From: Parasponia andersonii
Taxonomy: Eukaryota > Streptophyta > Magnoliopsida > Rosales > Cannabaceae
Reading direction: 5' to 3'
NCBI GenBank assembly: GCA_002914805.1
Contig: JXTB01000087.1
Span: forward strand, 770,699 to 834,698
DNA length: 64,000 nucleotides
This document shows positions 23,104 to 35,590 of this stretch, in pieces; positions within the stretch are counted from its first letter, which is position 1, and each line of letters opens with the position of its first letter. Below the pieces are notes generated by a model. That model was not told where the DNA came from. It saw only the letters and a list, made by a program, of their open reading frames with translations, and did no database searches. The position numbers were made by a program, and so were the translations under genes.

Positions 23104-26100
23104 CTCATCCTGTTCGAGAGTTTTTTGATTTTCTGTTTTTTTGTTTCGTTTTTTTCATTCATGGGGTTTCAGGAACAAAAAGCATTTGGTAAAAGCAGAA
23201 CCAGGTTTCATGCAACAGATCAGAACAGGCTCCAGTACCAATTGATGTAGCAAATAGAGCAAAGAAGAGAAAAGAGAAAGAGGAGAAGAATGAGAGGGGA
23301 AAAAAATTAATAAATAGAGAAAGTCTAACTAATTCTGTTAATTTCACAAACGAGTCTGACCAAGTTTTAACATAGCCTAATTCTGGTCAAACTTATTTAT
23401 GAAATTACCAGAATTCTCTCGCTGATTATTCTCTCCTTTTTCTTCATCCTCTCTCTTTTTTCCTCTTAACTGTCCTACATCAGAGTGTTTAGCCATAATG
23501 ATGATTTACATAAGAGTCAGACCACTTCTTTTGCAAAAGCTCCCACTAGAGTATTCATTTGCAGTCAAAACCATTAATTTCATAGTTCATTTGCCGAAAT
23601 TAGTTTTGACTAATTAATTTCAATATCTCATATAATTGTGTTTTACTACAAATTGACCATGAATGACGTACTATATCCAAATTCTAGAGTGCTTTGGTCG
23701 ACACAATTCTGTTGTTGGTCAGTTGCAGCCAAGTATGCAGAGAAGAATTAAACAAGGATGGAAATATACCACTTTCACCATCAGAAACATCGGCAATCTT
23801 TGCAATTGCATCAATTAGGGCTTGTTCATGCTCCTGCACGAATAGCGCTGACTAGTCAATACTGCAAATAGACCAAAGTAAAGAAAAAAAGAAAAATGCA
23901 ACTAATTTTGCAAGCCCCGACCTTCAAGACCTTCTTTGCTTTCTCGATTTCGAGGGGCTCCGGATTATTTGCACCAAAGACCCTCTCCACCTATCAAAAT
24001 ATATACACAAAATAATACCATAAGTGAGGATGTCAACAAATTTATAATTCAACCAAAGCAAACCAACCTGCTCAGCTTACCTCCTTAATTAAACTATCTG
24101 TGTTAATTAGTTTTATCTCATCTGGCATTTTCTTTCCAATGCCATTTTGTGATGGCAAAAAATCTTTTCTAGATTGACCCTTTGCAGCACCTCTACCTCT
24201 TCCTGCACCAGAAACGCTATCACGGCCAACAGGTCTATTGATCCCATGACCTGATCCACCGTAGCCCCCACGATGAGAGATCATGGTGTCCTCATCAACC
24301 CATTGAATATCTTCAGGAGATATCTGCTGAAAAAGTTGTGCATAAGAAAGACACAACATCAATGAAAATCACAATATTTCGAACTTATGAGAATCAAACT
24401 ATCGAGATGCAGTGTATTGTTCTTTGAAGCAACAAAGGGTAAAAGAAGATGATAGGAAATCATTTAATTCCTTGGATATGAACTAAAACAAGCAGCATTT
24501 GTTCAAATTGTACAAATGAACATCTATAGCATGATAAATAATCAACTTAGAATTTTTGAATCACACAACCTATCAATAGAGTTCTCCAAGATAAATGGGA
24601 ATATTTTACATGACATACAAAGGGACATCCCAATTTCCAGCACAGCCATTGCAAAACTAATGTCTTAAAATGCTAAAAACTAACAATTCAGATTGGAAAT
24701 AGATTTCACCTTAAACTCTTATGACACATTGCTCAAAACATTATGGGACTAGTCTAAGTAGAGAATCCAAACACCAGATAGATACGCTTAAAACTTCAAA
24801 ATTGTAAGTACAAGTAACAAAGAAGTAAAATCTTTAGCTCTTGCAGCAGTGCCCTAAAACAGAATGTACATCACAACCAAGAAAATTTAGCCTATTCTTT
24901 TCCCTTTCCTGACAAGGGCATAAGACTTCTCTGCTCCTTAATTCTAGCCATTACCACTCATCGGAATCTTAAATACAAAATAAACACCAAAAGGTCAAAT
25001 ATTTGCATCCCAAAATTCCAAATCATACGCCATGTCATAATTATATTCCAAAATAGAGGCATGCAACAATCCAATCAGCAAGATAAAAGGAAAGTACTAT
25101 GTGGTACACATTAGAACGTTGCAGTATTGTTCATTGAGTGATCAGCAAGAGTGGCATGTATTCATCCTCACAACTTGGTCAAAGTAAAATTCGAGGTACT
25201 GAAATATAGTTTAAAACATACTTGTTCTGACTACAGTATTCTAGTTTCTGTTCCCGGTTATCTTCAACTATCACATACTGTATCATCCATGTCATTTGTC
25301 TATCACAAAATTTTAGAACAGTATTTCAAAATTGATTCAGTAAAAAGAAACAAGTTAGAAATGAAAAATAGTTTCAAGAAAAACAAAACTTTGTTTAACC
25401 GCTATATGGTACCACACGTATTCACCTTTTATCACATTCTATAAAATGAGTCACTTTCGGCTCATCATGAACTTCTCTGTTGATTTTAAATTCAATATAA
25501 AGGGTGCAAAAGACATTCATCTTCAAAGAATACTCTAATTCTCTCAACCCAAACTGCCCATGGGGTTTTCATAACAGCAAACCTGTAAAATACCTAGCTC
25601 GGACACTGGGCCATGTTTGATTGGGTGGAATGGGCCTTCAAATAGAATGGTCATTCCTCTAAAAGGCCCACTCCATCGCTTGGTTTAAAAATTGGGTATA
25701 GGAATATGAATTCCATCGGAAACCCAATTCCATCAACAGCTTCCCCTAAGGAATTCTGTGTCCAATCCTTGGTTAATTATCAAGGAAAAAACATGATTCC
25801 GTTTTTTCCCCTAGAACATACAACTCTTTGGTACTTCCCCAAATCAATGTAAAAGTTTATAGTCTATTTTGTTTTGATAATATCATTTAATCAGTTAAAA
25901 AAAAATCAATAATTTGTTAATCTAACGTTATTTTTTTATTATTATATTGAAATAAAAAACTTTTAAATCAACTAAAATATCAATAGTTGAAAATATATAA
26001 ACATATATGTAAGATTTCAATAGAGTACTTTTGTCAATAGAATACTTAATTCATTCCATTCCAATGAGTAATCAAACATAGTAATTCTTATTCCACCAAA

Positions 26101-29100
26101 GATTCCTAAGTTTGAACCAAACAATGGAATACCATCCGCATTCCTATTCTAACTTAATTCCAATGCAACTCTCATGCCTATTCTAATTCCATTCCACAAC
26201 CAAATATCACCTTTAGGTTGCTGTAAACATCAATTCCTAATCTGCTATCTAACCAGCATATTAGATAGAGCAAACAACTAAAGTCTTGGTCCATGGATGC
26301 TAAGTTTGACACTAACAAACCTAGGGAGTGTAAGTGTAATTCTCCCTTAAGAATTTCACATCAGGCTACAACTTTCAACAATGTTCAGAACATTATTAAG
26401 ATCAACATTGAAAATGGAATATAGGTGGACTTTCAACATATCCATCAACATCAAAAGTCTAATCATTTTAACATCAATACATTACCAATTTAAGTATTCA
26501 ACATCAAAAGCCTAAAACAATCTACTAGAAGTGTAAGGCCAAAGTTTAGATGGAAATTTTGCAGTCACATATAATAGGTCGCCAAAATGCAGCTAACCAG
26601 NGTAAGCAACTCATACATCCTTGGAGGTCGGGCACCAAGTAATTGTGAGGTATAAGAACATAGGGACAAATATTTACTTGAGGAAGTAATAAATTTAAAT
26701 ATTAGAGAGCAAAAGTTAATAGCAAACTATCCTTTCAAGAAAAAAATCAGACGGAAACTTGATCATAATATTTTATGTTGCACATAAAAGAACATTAGAG
26801 TGATAAAACCACTGTCAACAAAAAATTTAAAATAAGTATTTTTCTTTCGTATGAGGAAACTATTAACATAGTCAAAGCAGAAAAAGAATGAAAGGTCAAT
26901 GCTTCAACATTTAAAGTGGTTTCTTTAAATGAATGTATTAAATCACCTTATACGCGCGCATCCACCCCACAACTTACCTATATTTTCAGTAGTTAAAATT
27001 CATACAGACCCAAAATTCAAAAATAAATGTTGCAATCACTATGAAAAGTAGGGAACAAGAACTTAAAAGTCAACTAGGCAAAGCATCAATTATACCTCTG
27101 AGAGATTAATCCACTCCCAAGTCTCATTAGCAGTACCCATATCATAGACTAAAGCATGCCTTCCCTGGCAGATTAAAGGAAAAAAAAATCCACATATCAA
27201 CCACGAACTTTGCTGACTGGTTATATATTCCAAGAAAAAGCCACAACAGAATATACCTCAACTGGATTATAGTCAGTTATAACAGCTTCATAAAAATTAT
27301 TGTCATCAGGCCACCTTGTCCTCACTTTCTTCCCTATTAATGAATCTAACGCTGCCCCTTCAGAACGTTCACTCACAATGGCACCAGAAGGAACTCTATT
27401 AACAACTTGACCCCTTCCAGATGGAGCAGAGGAAGGGTATTGTTTCATTGAGGATACGCCGGGTAACACCTAATCCGATAAAACAAATTTAATTTAAGGA
27501 AAAATCCATACACAATGGATTTTCAAGCTTATGTTATGTCTTCATCCAATATACATATCATAAATCTTAACTCACAGGCTTATGTTTCTTGCCCTTGGCC
27601 CCTGGAACAGATCCCCGTTGTTTTGCAGTGGATGAAGATGGTTGGTGGGATGCAGCTACTGCCTGTGGGTGAAACGGTTGAGATGGTCCGCCAAAGGATT
27701 GAGAAGCTACTGACTGGGAGACTTTCTGTTTCTTGCGAGATGCAGAGACAGTAGGGCTGGGTATTGGATCATGCACAGCTTGACTTGTACTAAGCATACC
27801 AGGTTGACCGCCACCTGCCTGTCTCCACTCTCTAATACAAACACATCGCATCACACTTATTAACATATATAAATAAATAAATAATAAAAAACCAGAATAA
27901 ATAGGCTTCATTTCTCAATCAAAGAACAGTCTTTCTTCAAGACTAGATGGCCTTTATCAAGTCTATCAGACCTTATTCTCCTTATGATGTCATCTGCATT
28001 AACTCGTCCTAAAAGCTCTCTGTGCTCCTCATTCGATAGTCTCAACTCCTTTCTAAGTTCTGTTATTAGACTTTCCTTTTCCTGAAGAAAATACATTTCA
28101 TGTAGCAGTCACTTAAACCTGATAAGAAAAACATAAATATTAGACCCCACAAAAAGAAAATAACAAAATGTACCCAAGTAATGAGATCAGCTTGAGCTTT
28201 AAAGGCTCTTAGAACCGAACTGTATGCTTCTTGCTCAAGCTGGTGAATTTGGGCCTCCATGTCAGTTTCACCATACATCCTAGAGTATGGGAGAGAACCC
28301 ATAGTTGATCTTCCATTTCCTGCAACACGGCCACCTCTAGGAATTCTATTTTGATGTGATGGAGGAAGATCATCATCAGTTCCTGCAAAAAAATAAAAAA
28401 ATAAAAATACAAGGAAACATGAATAATGCTCATGAAGGCTAAATTTTTGCTACAGTTTAAAAGAATGAACTATGGAATCCATAATACAGCTTATTTTATA
28501 GCATGAGACAATCAAGCCAAACTTACAATTAATTGTATTCCTATGTGCACGGTCTACAGAAAAACTCTATGAAAGTGGGTTTCGAACTAACAAGTGAAAT
28601 ATCACAACTTCTTATTCATTAGGGCATAAGAACCCCTTTTTTCCCCCCAAATATAGCCACTTTTCAAGCTCAAAAGTGGTTCACATATTTCATATTTAGA
28701 GAATGCAAATACACTGTAAGAGCTCCCAAGTCATTTCTAAAAATAATAGAAAATAAATATGCCATCGGAAGTACATAAAACTCTATGCCAATATGAAACT
28801 TAATATAAAGGATAAAAAAAAAATCCATCCAAATGCTCTAGTGACTCCAAAACTACCAATATCGAATCTACCAATACTTTAAAAACAATGCCCATAAAAT
28901 TAAAGAAAAGTGTGATGGACAAAGATTATCATGGCAGTAATGTATTAAAAACATCAAGCAGGATTTAGAAGTGTTCGATTTTCTAATGCTGGTAGTTTTG
29001 AAGCCATTGAAAAAAAAAATGTTCTTTCAATTGAAAATGTCAAGATGGTTTTGAATCAAGCAATAAACTCTACTCTCTTTAATTCACATCTCTCCGAGTA

Positions 29101-29391
29101 AAAACTGGCTCTTGCATAGATTCAATTGCTATGATAGACCAAAAAAATTCTCTCCTGTTTTTTTTCTTCAGGAAATTGTTTGTTCCAACCGATAAAATTC
29201 AACAAAATCCCAACTTTAGATTTAAAATCCCTAAATCTTTCCCTCTCCGCTACCAATCACCCAACCAAAAACCCCAAACCTAATTCGACAAAAAGAAAAC
29301 CCTAACCCTAATTCAACAACGAATTGTTAAACATAAAATCACGCATCGAGAGAGTGAACTCACCGCTGCTATCGTAGGGCTCGTAGTCCAT
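23104..29391 (-). CDS. EML: EMSY-LIKE (EML) protein: ENT plus Tudor/Agenet chromatin reader
   Basis: Coding exons read on the minus strand: 29391-29364, 28382-28174, 28081-27972, 27831-27576, 27469-27257, 27164-27096, 24323-24081, 23990-23922, 23833-23770 and probably 23108-23104. All introns are GT-AG and phases agree, giving about 421 residues. The ENT domain spans about 50-135 ([20 protein letters not shown], then [11 protein letters not shown]). A Ser/Pro-rich linker with basic nuclear-localisation-like clusters (SRKKQK, KGKKHKP) follows. The Agenet/Tudor domain is at about 244-306 ([28 protein letters not shown]). The end is a charged helix (VERVFG...KAKKVLKEHEQAL). Plant EML proteins are nuclear; Arabidopsis members bind methylated histone H3 and act in chromatin control of immunity and seed development. 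The last exon is uncertain. Intron six is 2.8 kb and contains a MITE and an N. Confidence 0.9.
25608..26211. mobile_element. MITE-like inverted-repeat element in EML intron six
   Basis: The left end (GGGCCATGTTTGATTGGGTGG) and the reverse complement of the right end (GGTGATATTTGGTTGTGG) are similar and lie about 600 bp apart. Both are followed inwards by 'aatgg' words typical of plant MITEs of this kind ('tttgg.tg.aatggaat'). The inside has no coding capacity. I see no clean target-site duplication, so the superfamily (PIF/Harbinger or hAT) is open. It lies in the 2.8-kb intron between 27096 and 24323. Confidence 0.55.
26601..26601. other. Single N in EML intron six
   Basis: One ambiguous base, 'aaccagngtaagc'. 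Unlike the N at 4329, I see no repeated sequence on its two sides. Confidence 0.9.
29297..29311. promoter_or_regulatory. Double telo-box in the first intron of the EML gene
   Basis: AAACCCTAACCCTAA, two overlapping telomere-like motifs, lies about 50 bp inside the first intron, downstream of the 28-nt first coding exon. Telo-boxes near the 5' end of plant genes are known binding sites for TRB and other Myb-type factors and are common in genes expressed in dividing cells. Function here is inferred. Confidence 0.55.
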
Positions 29392-29800
29392 AGCCAGTTC
29401 GAAGCTGGTAGCCGAAGCAACAGTCCTAGAAGTGGCGAAAGAAGTAACCCTAGTTCAGGGCGACGAATCAAATTGCTCCGAGAGAGTTGAACTCCAAATC
29501 CAATTATGTGGGAAACAACAATCTTGGAGGGGAGAGGAGATTGAAACGGCGTCGTAGATGCCGACGAGTCTGCTTCGTCGTTGGACCAAACGACGGAGGA
29601 GTGAACCCCAGAAGAGAGAGAGAGAGAGAGAAAGAGGGTCGAAGGGCGTAGTGGTGGTCGGTGGGAGAGAAGAGCACTGCAACTGGGGCAAACACTCTGT
29701 ATTGGCCGCGATTTTCTTTTTCGTTCGCTTTTTTTTGGGTTTTTTTTTTGGGTTTTTTTTTTTTTTTTTCCTTTCATTTTTGTCCCCATTTTGGGAAAGT
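29392..29800 (-). promoter_or_regulatory. Leader and proximal promoter of the EML gene, with CT repeat and T tracts
   Basis: Upstream of the start codon the minus strand is pyrimidine-rich, with a CT microsatellite (plus-strand GA run at about 29612-29632) and, further out, long A tracts (plus-strand T runs at 29722-29770). I see no clear TATA box. Frames across this region encode only low-complexity Lys, Ser/Leu or Arg/Glu runs and are not genes. A phrase at 29777-29830 ('ttgggaaagtga', 'aagcttcataaggagtct') is repeated imperfectly at 29899-29946. Confidence 0.5.
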
Positions 29801-30324
29801 GACAAGAATATAAAGCTTCATAAGGAGTCTACCCTTTTCGTTCCCCGTGTTTTTTTTAACAAATTTTCGTTTTTTAGTTTATTGTTTTTCTGTTTTATTT
29901 TTTTGTCCCTTTTTGGGAAAGTGATTACAAAGCTTGATAAGAGTCTCCTGCAATTGGTAACACGAATCCTAATTAAGAATTAATATCAATGTTTGCAAAT
30001 GTGTATCATGAACATGATTTAATAATAAAAGACCTAATTGCCTCTAATTAATCAATTAAAAACGTTTCAAATAGCAACAAGTATTATTAAAAACTGTTTT
30101 ATAATTAGTTTTTTCTTTAGTTTAGATTTAAAATATAAACAAAAAAACCTACAAACTATTAGAAAAACATTAATTATTGTTTAAGTGTTTTTAACAAGGT
30201 AATAAGGAGTATTTCAACTTTATTACTCACTTTTTTAACACTTTTTTATACATTCGTAGATATTTTTAATATGTAAGAGTATTATTTAGACGTGAAATTA
30301 TATATGATATAAAAAATAGGCAAA
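29801..30324. other. AT-rich spacer upstream of the EML gene
   Basis: No gene or clear repeat apart from the short imperfect duplication ending at 29946. It is rich in poly-A/T runs. Confidence 0.4.
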
Positions 30325-30590
30325 ATTAAACACAAGAATAGCATATTGTCAAAAATAATTATGATTAAGCATGAAAATAATATAGTATCTAAAATCAGTG
30401 CAATTAGTGTGAACATAACAATAATATCGAGAATGGATACGATTAAGTACAGAAATAGCACAATATCATAAACGAGTATGATTAGGTACAGAAATAGCAC
30501 AATATTGAAAATAAATACGATTATGTATGATAATAGCGTAATATCAAAAATAGAAATAATTAAACACAAAAATAAACAAACATGATAATG
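30325..30590. repeat. 39-bp minisatellite, seven decayed units
   Basis: The word ATTA(A/G) starts at 30325, 30364, 30403, 30442, 30481, 30520 and 30559, an exact 39-bp period without indels. Typical unit content is 'attaagtacagaaatagcacaatatc' style. Units differ at many positions, mostly by changes that look like loss of CG dinucleotides, while spacing is fully kept. Because 39 is divisible by three, the minus strand shows a 113-residue open frame (30282-30623) made of a 13-residue hydrophobic repeat. I regard that frame as a by-product. Confidence 0.9.
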
Positions 30591-30892
30591 ACATGTAAAC
30601 GGCACAATCATAAGCACATGCACACTACAGGCCTAACATGACATGATTACTAATTATGCCTAGGCTAGCATAGCACAAGATCCCAATGTATCTCAGCTAA
30701 ATAAGTCTTGATCGGAATGACACGACCCAATTAATATCTCTATTTGTAAATTAATTTTTATAATAAGTATGTCAACTAGAAATTAGCAAAAAAAATTAGA
30801 ATTTGGTAGAAGATAAAAGAAAATGGGTGAATTTTGTCAAAATAAACTATATTATCATTTTCTTTTCTACAAGTAGAGAGAAATGGAAATAT

Positions 30893-31245
30893 GGGTGTTT
30901 GGTAAGATAGAAAAGTTGAGCGAAACGAAAAATAGATAGAAAATAAATGCACATAGGTCCCATCAGCTTTTATCCTTCCCGAACTAGAGAGAAAATTTGA
31001 GAGAATTGGAGAGGAAGAATTTCACTTATCATGAATAGAAAATTATACATTTACCTCAATGTGAAAATAAACTAGTATATTTGAATTCGATGAATTTTGT
31101 AATTTTTGTTATATTAGCATTTTCTTCTATTTATTAATACCAAACAACATACTAAAAAACACTTTTCTTTTCATTATACACTTTTTCTCTCATTCTATTT
31201 TTCTCTTCCCTTCTATTTTCTTTCCTCTCTACTAAATAAAGAAAA
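30893..31245. mobile_element. Possible MITE-like element
   Basis: The left side has 'gggtgtttggtaagatagaaaag' style sequence. 'aataccaaacaaca' appears at about 31.13 kb, and a 'cctctctactaaataaag' segment near 31.23 kb mirrors the common plant MITE form 'ggtgtttggtagagagg...cctctctaccaaacacc'. The ends are imperfect and no target-site duplication is clear. Confidence 0.35.
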
Positions 31246-31799
31246 CTTTCAAGCATGTTTAGAGTTTTGCTATCTGTGCCATCAAAATTAGATTTTCATA
31301 TATCATATATTATGACATGCTTTCCTATATGCCTAAAGTTTTGAAGTTCTTGTTTTTATTATGTTGAGTAAAAAATAGATTTTTGAATGGGTAATTAAAA
31401 CTTTATAACATTAGATGTGTTAGCTTATTAGGGTATTTTTGTTAAATCTTAAGAAAGGCGAGTAAATAGATTAGGGATTCTCAACCTTCAAGTTGTATAA
31501 TAAACCTAAATAATGAGGATGAGAAAATTAAGATCAATTAGTTATGGTGAAATTAGAAAACCTAGTATTCAATTAAAATTTTACCTCTTTACCTTTGCAA
31601 TTATTTATTTAGCTTCTATTTTATTTTCACAGTCAAACTTTTAATAAATTTATTCAAATAAACTAAGGATTAATGAATTTTGGTAATTAGTAACTTCACA
31701 ACCATTATGAGAATAATACTTTACTTTTTACTTTATTACTTGTTACGATCGTGTAGATATGAAAATCATAAAATATGAAACTCCAACTGACAAAATCAC

Positions 31800-32530
31800 A
31801 AGATATGTGAAGCACATGGAGAGACAGAAGTGGATAAGAAGTCATCAAATATTGGTTGACAAATTGATTTATATCTCACATATTAGGTCAGACATAACTT
31901 ATGCAGTAGGGTTGGTAAGTTAGCTTATACACAGTCTTAATGAAGTTCATCTCCAAGCAATACATCGGATTTGGCTATTGGGAAGAGGAATATTGTTCAA
32001 GAAATGAGAGAATTTAACACTTGAAGCCTACACATATGTAGATTATGTAGGGTCTTTTAGTAATAGGAGCTCAATTTTAGATTATTGTACTTTTCTTTAT
32101 GGAAATCTTATTACATGAAGAAGTAAGAAATATAATGTAATAGTAAAGGTCAAGTCCATAGGCTAAAATTAGAGGTATGGCTTAGGAGTTTGCTAGCTTT
32201 TTTGGATAAACATATTTTTTAGAAGATTTAAAGATTACGTGAGAATGGCCTATTAAGCTTTATTGTGAAACAAATCAGTAATCAACATGGCATATAATCT
32301 TGTGCAATATAATCATACAAAGTAAATAGAAGTTGACAGATACTTCATAAAGAAGAAGCTAGATGTCGGATTAATTTATACACCATTTGTGCTTATTGAA
32401 AGCTTACTTGGCAGATGTATTAATTGAAGGGTTAAATGGTTCTACTTTTCAAACTATTATTGGCAAGTTGGGAATAGATAATATCCACTCATCAATAAAG
32501 AGCGTCAAAATTAGCCAAATTAGACGTGAA
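31800..32530 (+). pseudogene. Ty1/copia fragment: end of reverse transcriptase and RNase H
   Basis: Plus-strand frames match the end of a copia pol: YQILVDKLIYISHIRSDITYAVGLV (about 31.84-31.92 kb), then the RNase H block EAYTYVDYVGSFSNRSS and DYCTFLYGNLIT, and finally EVDRYFIKKKLDVGLIYTP with a following LADVLIEGLNGSTFQTIIGKLG-like stretch. No LTRs or other domains are seen near it. It is a short, broken fossil of a family different from the element at 8.9-16.2 kb. Confidence 0.8.
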
Positions 32531-34645
32531 CCATGTGTGTTAGCGATAATTAGTGATAAAAATCTATAAATTCATATATATTTGCTTAGTAAATATCCTT
32601 AACTTAATAGAGGTTGTATTTTGGGAAATAAAATCCTTGAATTATCAGAATTGGTTAGCCTACATATTACCATGTATATCATCTATTATTTAATAAAATT
32701 TTGTTCCATTTTCTACAACTATAATAAATTAGTTGAAATTCAGAAAATCAATATCAAGACACATTCATGATTGAATTAGGGTTTCTAGCACAAACCGTAA
32801 CCCTTATATTAAAGATTCATAAAGAAATTTCCAAAATAATCAAGTAAACATTAACATAATTATATTTTAGCACATAATTATCATTGAATTACTTACCTTG
32901 AAGAAAAGTCAAAGAATTAAAAAGAGATGATCACTATAAAACTTGGCTATGATGAATTCGGCTTAAAAACTTTTTGAGAACTTTGATTTAATTATTTAAG
33001 ACTATTAGAAAAGTATTTAGTTGATGAAAACCAAAGAGAAAACAATAATTTGGCTGCCCAGACTATTTAAAAAGTGGCCCTCATATATTAGTTGTAATAT
33101 CTCCTCTATTTGGTATGATATTGTCTGTTTTAGGCTTAAGTTTATACAAATTTGCTCTTAAGTTTCACCTCAAAAGGCCTCATACTATTGGGAGGTGGAT
33201 CATTAATTATGAACAATCACCTTTCACCTTCTCCAAACAATGTGGGACTATACAACTTATCCTTTCTTGCCAATCTTAGACTCAAGCGGATTTAGCCCAA
33301 GGGATTTTGACAGTCATAGTAGTTATATATAGTGAGTGATAATAAGGATAAAAAATGATTATATAGGACTTTTGGTGAGTGAAAACCTAAGTTTTTTTCA
33401 AAAATCTGAAAATTACAACATATTAATTTCCAGCCATTTTCTTCATATTTACAAACATTAATATTTAGTATTGGAATTTCCAAAGTATCATATCTTATTA
33501 ACACCCCTAGTTTGATTGTACTTCTATATATAGTCAAATTACAAGTATTATTTTTTTTTTATGAGCCATCTTTTTACTTTTTCCAAAAAAGTGGGCAAGT
33601 TTGAACTTTTTAAAATTGAAACAAAAATAAGAATTGCTAGGCATTTCTTTCATAAATTTTATCTAACAACCAAAAAAAAGTGATTCTAAATCCCTATGAT
33701 CATCAATAGTAATATTTATATCACACCAAATTTTCAAAATATAAAAGTCACCCACAAATCATGCTCTTCTATATCTATATTTTTCCAATTTTATTGGATG
33801 CAATATAATTTATAATAAATAAAACCTTTAGTGTGGTAAATAATTATAACAAAAAAATCATGACATTACTTAACACAAAGAAATCATGGTATCACTTAAT
33901 ACAAACCATAAATATTTTTATATAAATCATATAAAGTATATTTATGCATGAACATAAATCTCAAAAGGATGTTAAAACCTTTTCCCCTTCTTCTTCAAGA
34001 GAATTCCTCTCATTCTTCTCTAAAACCCTTACCTCTATAGATTTCTAATCCACTAGAGAGGGAGATCCACTTTTGGATCTCTCTCTCTGGTGGGGATTTT
34101 TCTTTTATATTTTCATTTTAATAAATCATTCCGCATATGTGAAGATAGTTGTGCCATAGATCTAGCTCTATAAATATTTGTCCCACCTAATTCTAGATTT
34201 GTGGGGGTTCCATTCGTTTTTATTATTTTTATATGTGTTTTGTTAGTATTCTTCTAGATTTAAAACTTTCGATATTCAGATTTGGAAGATTTTATTTTTG
34301 TTAAAGATTATTCTTTGTAGAAGATTCATCCTTGTAATAGTCGAAGGAACCAACTCTAGTAGTGGAAGACAATTTGAACTAGTTGAAGAGATATCCCTCT
34401 TATGCAGTTTTAATATGCCCCGTTGCAGATTTATATTCACATCATTTATATATGTTTTATGCATAATTTACTCCCCCATATTTGTAGTAAGAACTTAATT
34501 TACTTGATTATTTACTAGTATGAATTATTTGGAATCTGATCTTTGTATTAAATTTGTGATGTTGTTATTAATGAAATGAAAGTCATTTTTGTATTAAAAA
34601 AATTCTCAAGATATACATATGCACAAGTAATTTGAGTTTTATGTC

Positions 34646-34689
<44 letters not shown>

Positions 34690-35413
34690 GGACATGCAAG
34701 ATATTGACTCAAAGATGTCTAATGCTACAAATAATTTGTCCTTGGACATGGCATAATATCAACCATACAACTTCAAATAATGTAGGCCCATTTTAAGATA
34801 ATGTAGTTAAAACCATCTACAGCATTAAGAGTCCCAAAAATTAGTGTTTAAAAAAATATACATTTTTTTTTCAATATTGATGATATAAATATAAAGAACA
34901 CAATGTTTAGTGTTTTTTATAAATACTTTTTTTTTTATCAATGTAAAATAAAATCTTGTACTTGTATTTTTCATTCAAATCTAAGCAGAACTATATATAT
35001 AATAAAAAAATGGAGTTAAAAACTGGTTAAAAAGATGTCTTTATTCTTTAAATCATCTAGACTAATGAATCGTATACACTATTTAAGAAATCTAACAATA
35101 GTAGCCTTCTAATTTATGTTATTTGCTTTTAAAAGATAGCTACATTTTCTTCAACAATTTTAAACTCTAGCTTTGTCCATATACCTAAATCCAATGAGGT
35201 TTGATAAAAAGCATAGATAGCAAAATTTATTTGATATTAATAAAAAAAAATCTTCGTTTTGTGAAAAAAGCCAAATATCTTGATTTTTTTTCCTCTATCA
35301 TTTTTTTTATGACTTTGTTTCCCCCTAATATAGGGACAAATGTATCAAAGACATAAAAATAAAGATAAAAAAAATTAATGACCATAAATATATACTATAC
35401 TAAAAACTTATAC
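32531..35413. other. AT-rich intergenic DNA
   Basis: No gene recognised. 33.12-33.30 kb has 'ctcaaaaggcctcatactattggg' and 'caatgtgggactata', phrases found in dispersed plant repeats, probably an LTR remnant. 33.97-34.50 kb is less AT-rich, with 'ctagagagggagatccac' and 'ggatctctctctctgg', and could be part of an unidentified repeat. An AT dinucleotide repeat lies at 34650-34685. Confidence 0.35.
34650..34685. repeat. AT microsatellite
   Basis: About 18 uninterrupted AT dinucleotides. Confidence 0.95.
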
Positions 35414-35590
35414 TATATGATATGTTCTTTTTTCCAGCCACATTTTATCTCGGAGTGAGACTATAACATTTTAAAATTGTGTCTTTTATAAAGAAAACAC
35501 ATCTAAAAGAGAACAAAACTTTAAAATGTTATCATCTTACTTTTAAGATAAAATATGGTTGAAAAAGAGACCACATCATCTCATCAGAGT
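35414..35590. mobile_element. Short inverted-repeat MITE-like element
   Basis: The left arm (35414-35482, with 'cattttatct' and 'ataacattttaaaa') pairs with the reverse complement of the right arm (35519-35585, 'tattttatct', 'ataacattttaaa'). The loop is about 35 bp. No coding capacity; the target-site duplication is not clear. Confidence 0.6.

Noticed and set aside
29313-29805. Overlapping minus- and plus-strand frames of 60-158 residues upstream of the EML start
   Set aside because: They encode low-complexity Lys, Ser/Leu or Arg/Glu runs produced by T tracts and the GA repeat, and they overlap the EML leader and first exon.
30282-30623. 113-residue hydrophobic minus-strand frame
   Set aside because: It is explained by a 39-bp tandem repeat whose period is divisible by three; there is no start context, homology or neighbour supporting a gene.
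33230-33260. AGTCCCACATTG on the minus strand as an upstream element of a U-snRNA gene
   Set aside because: The motif resembles the plant snRNA upstream element, but no snRNA sequence follows and the phrase is common in dispersed plant repeats.
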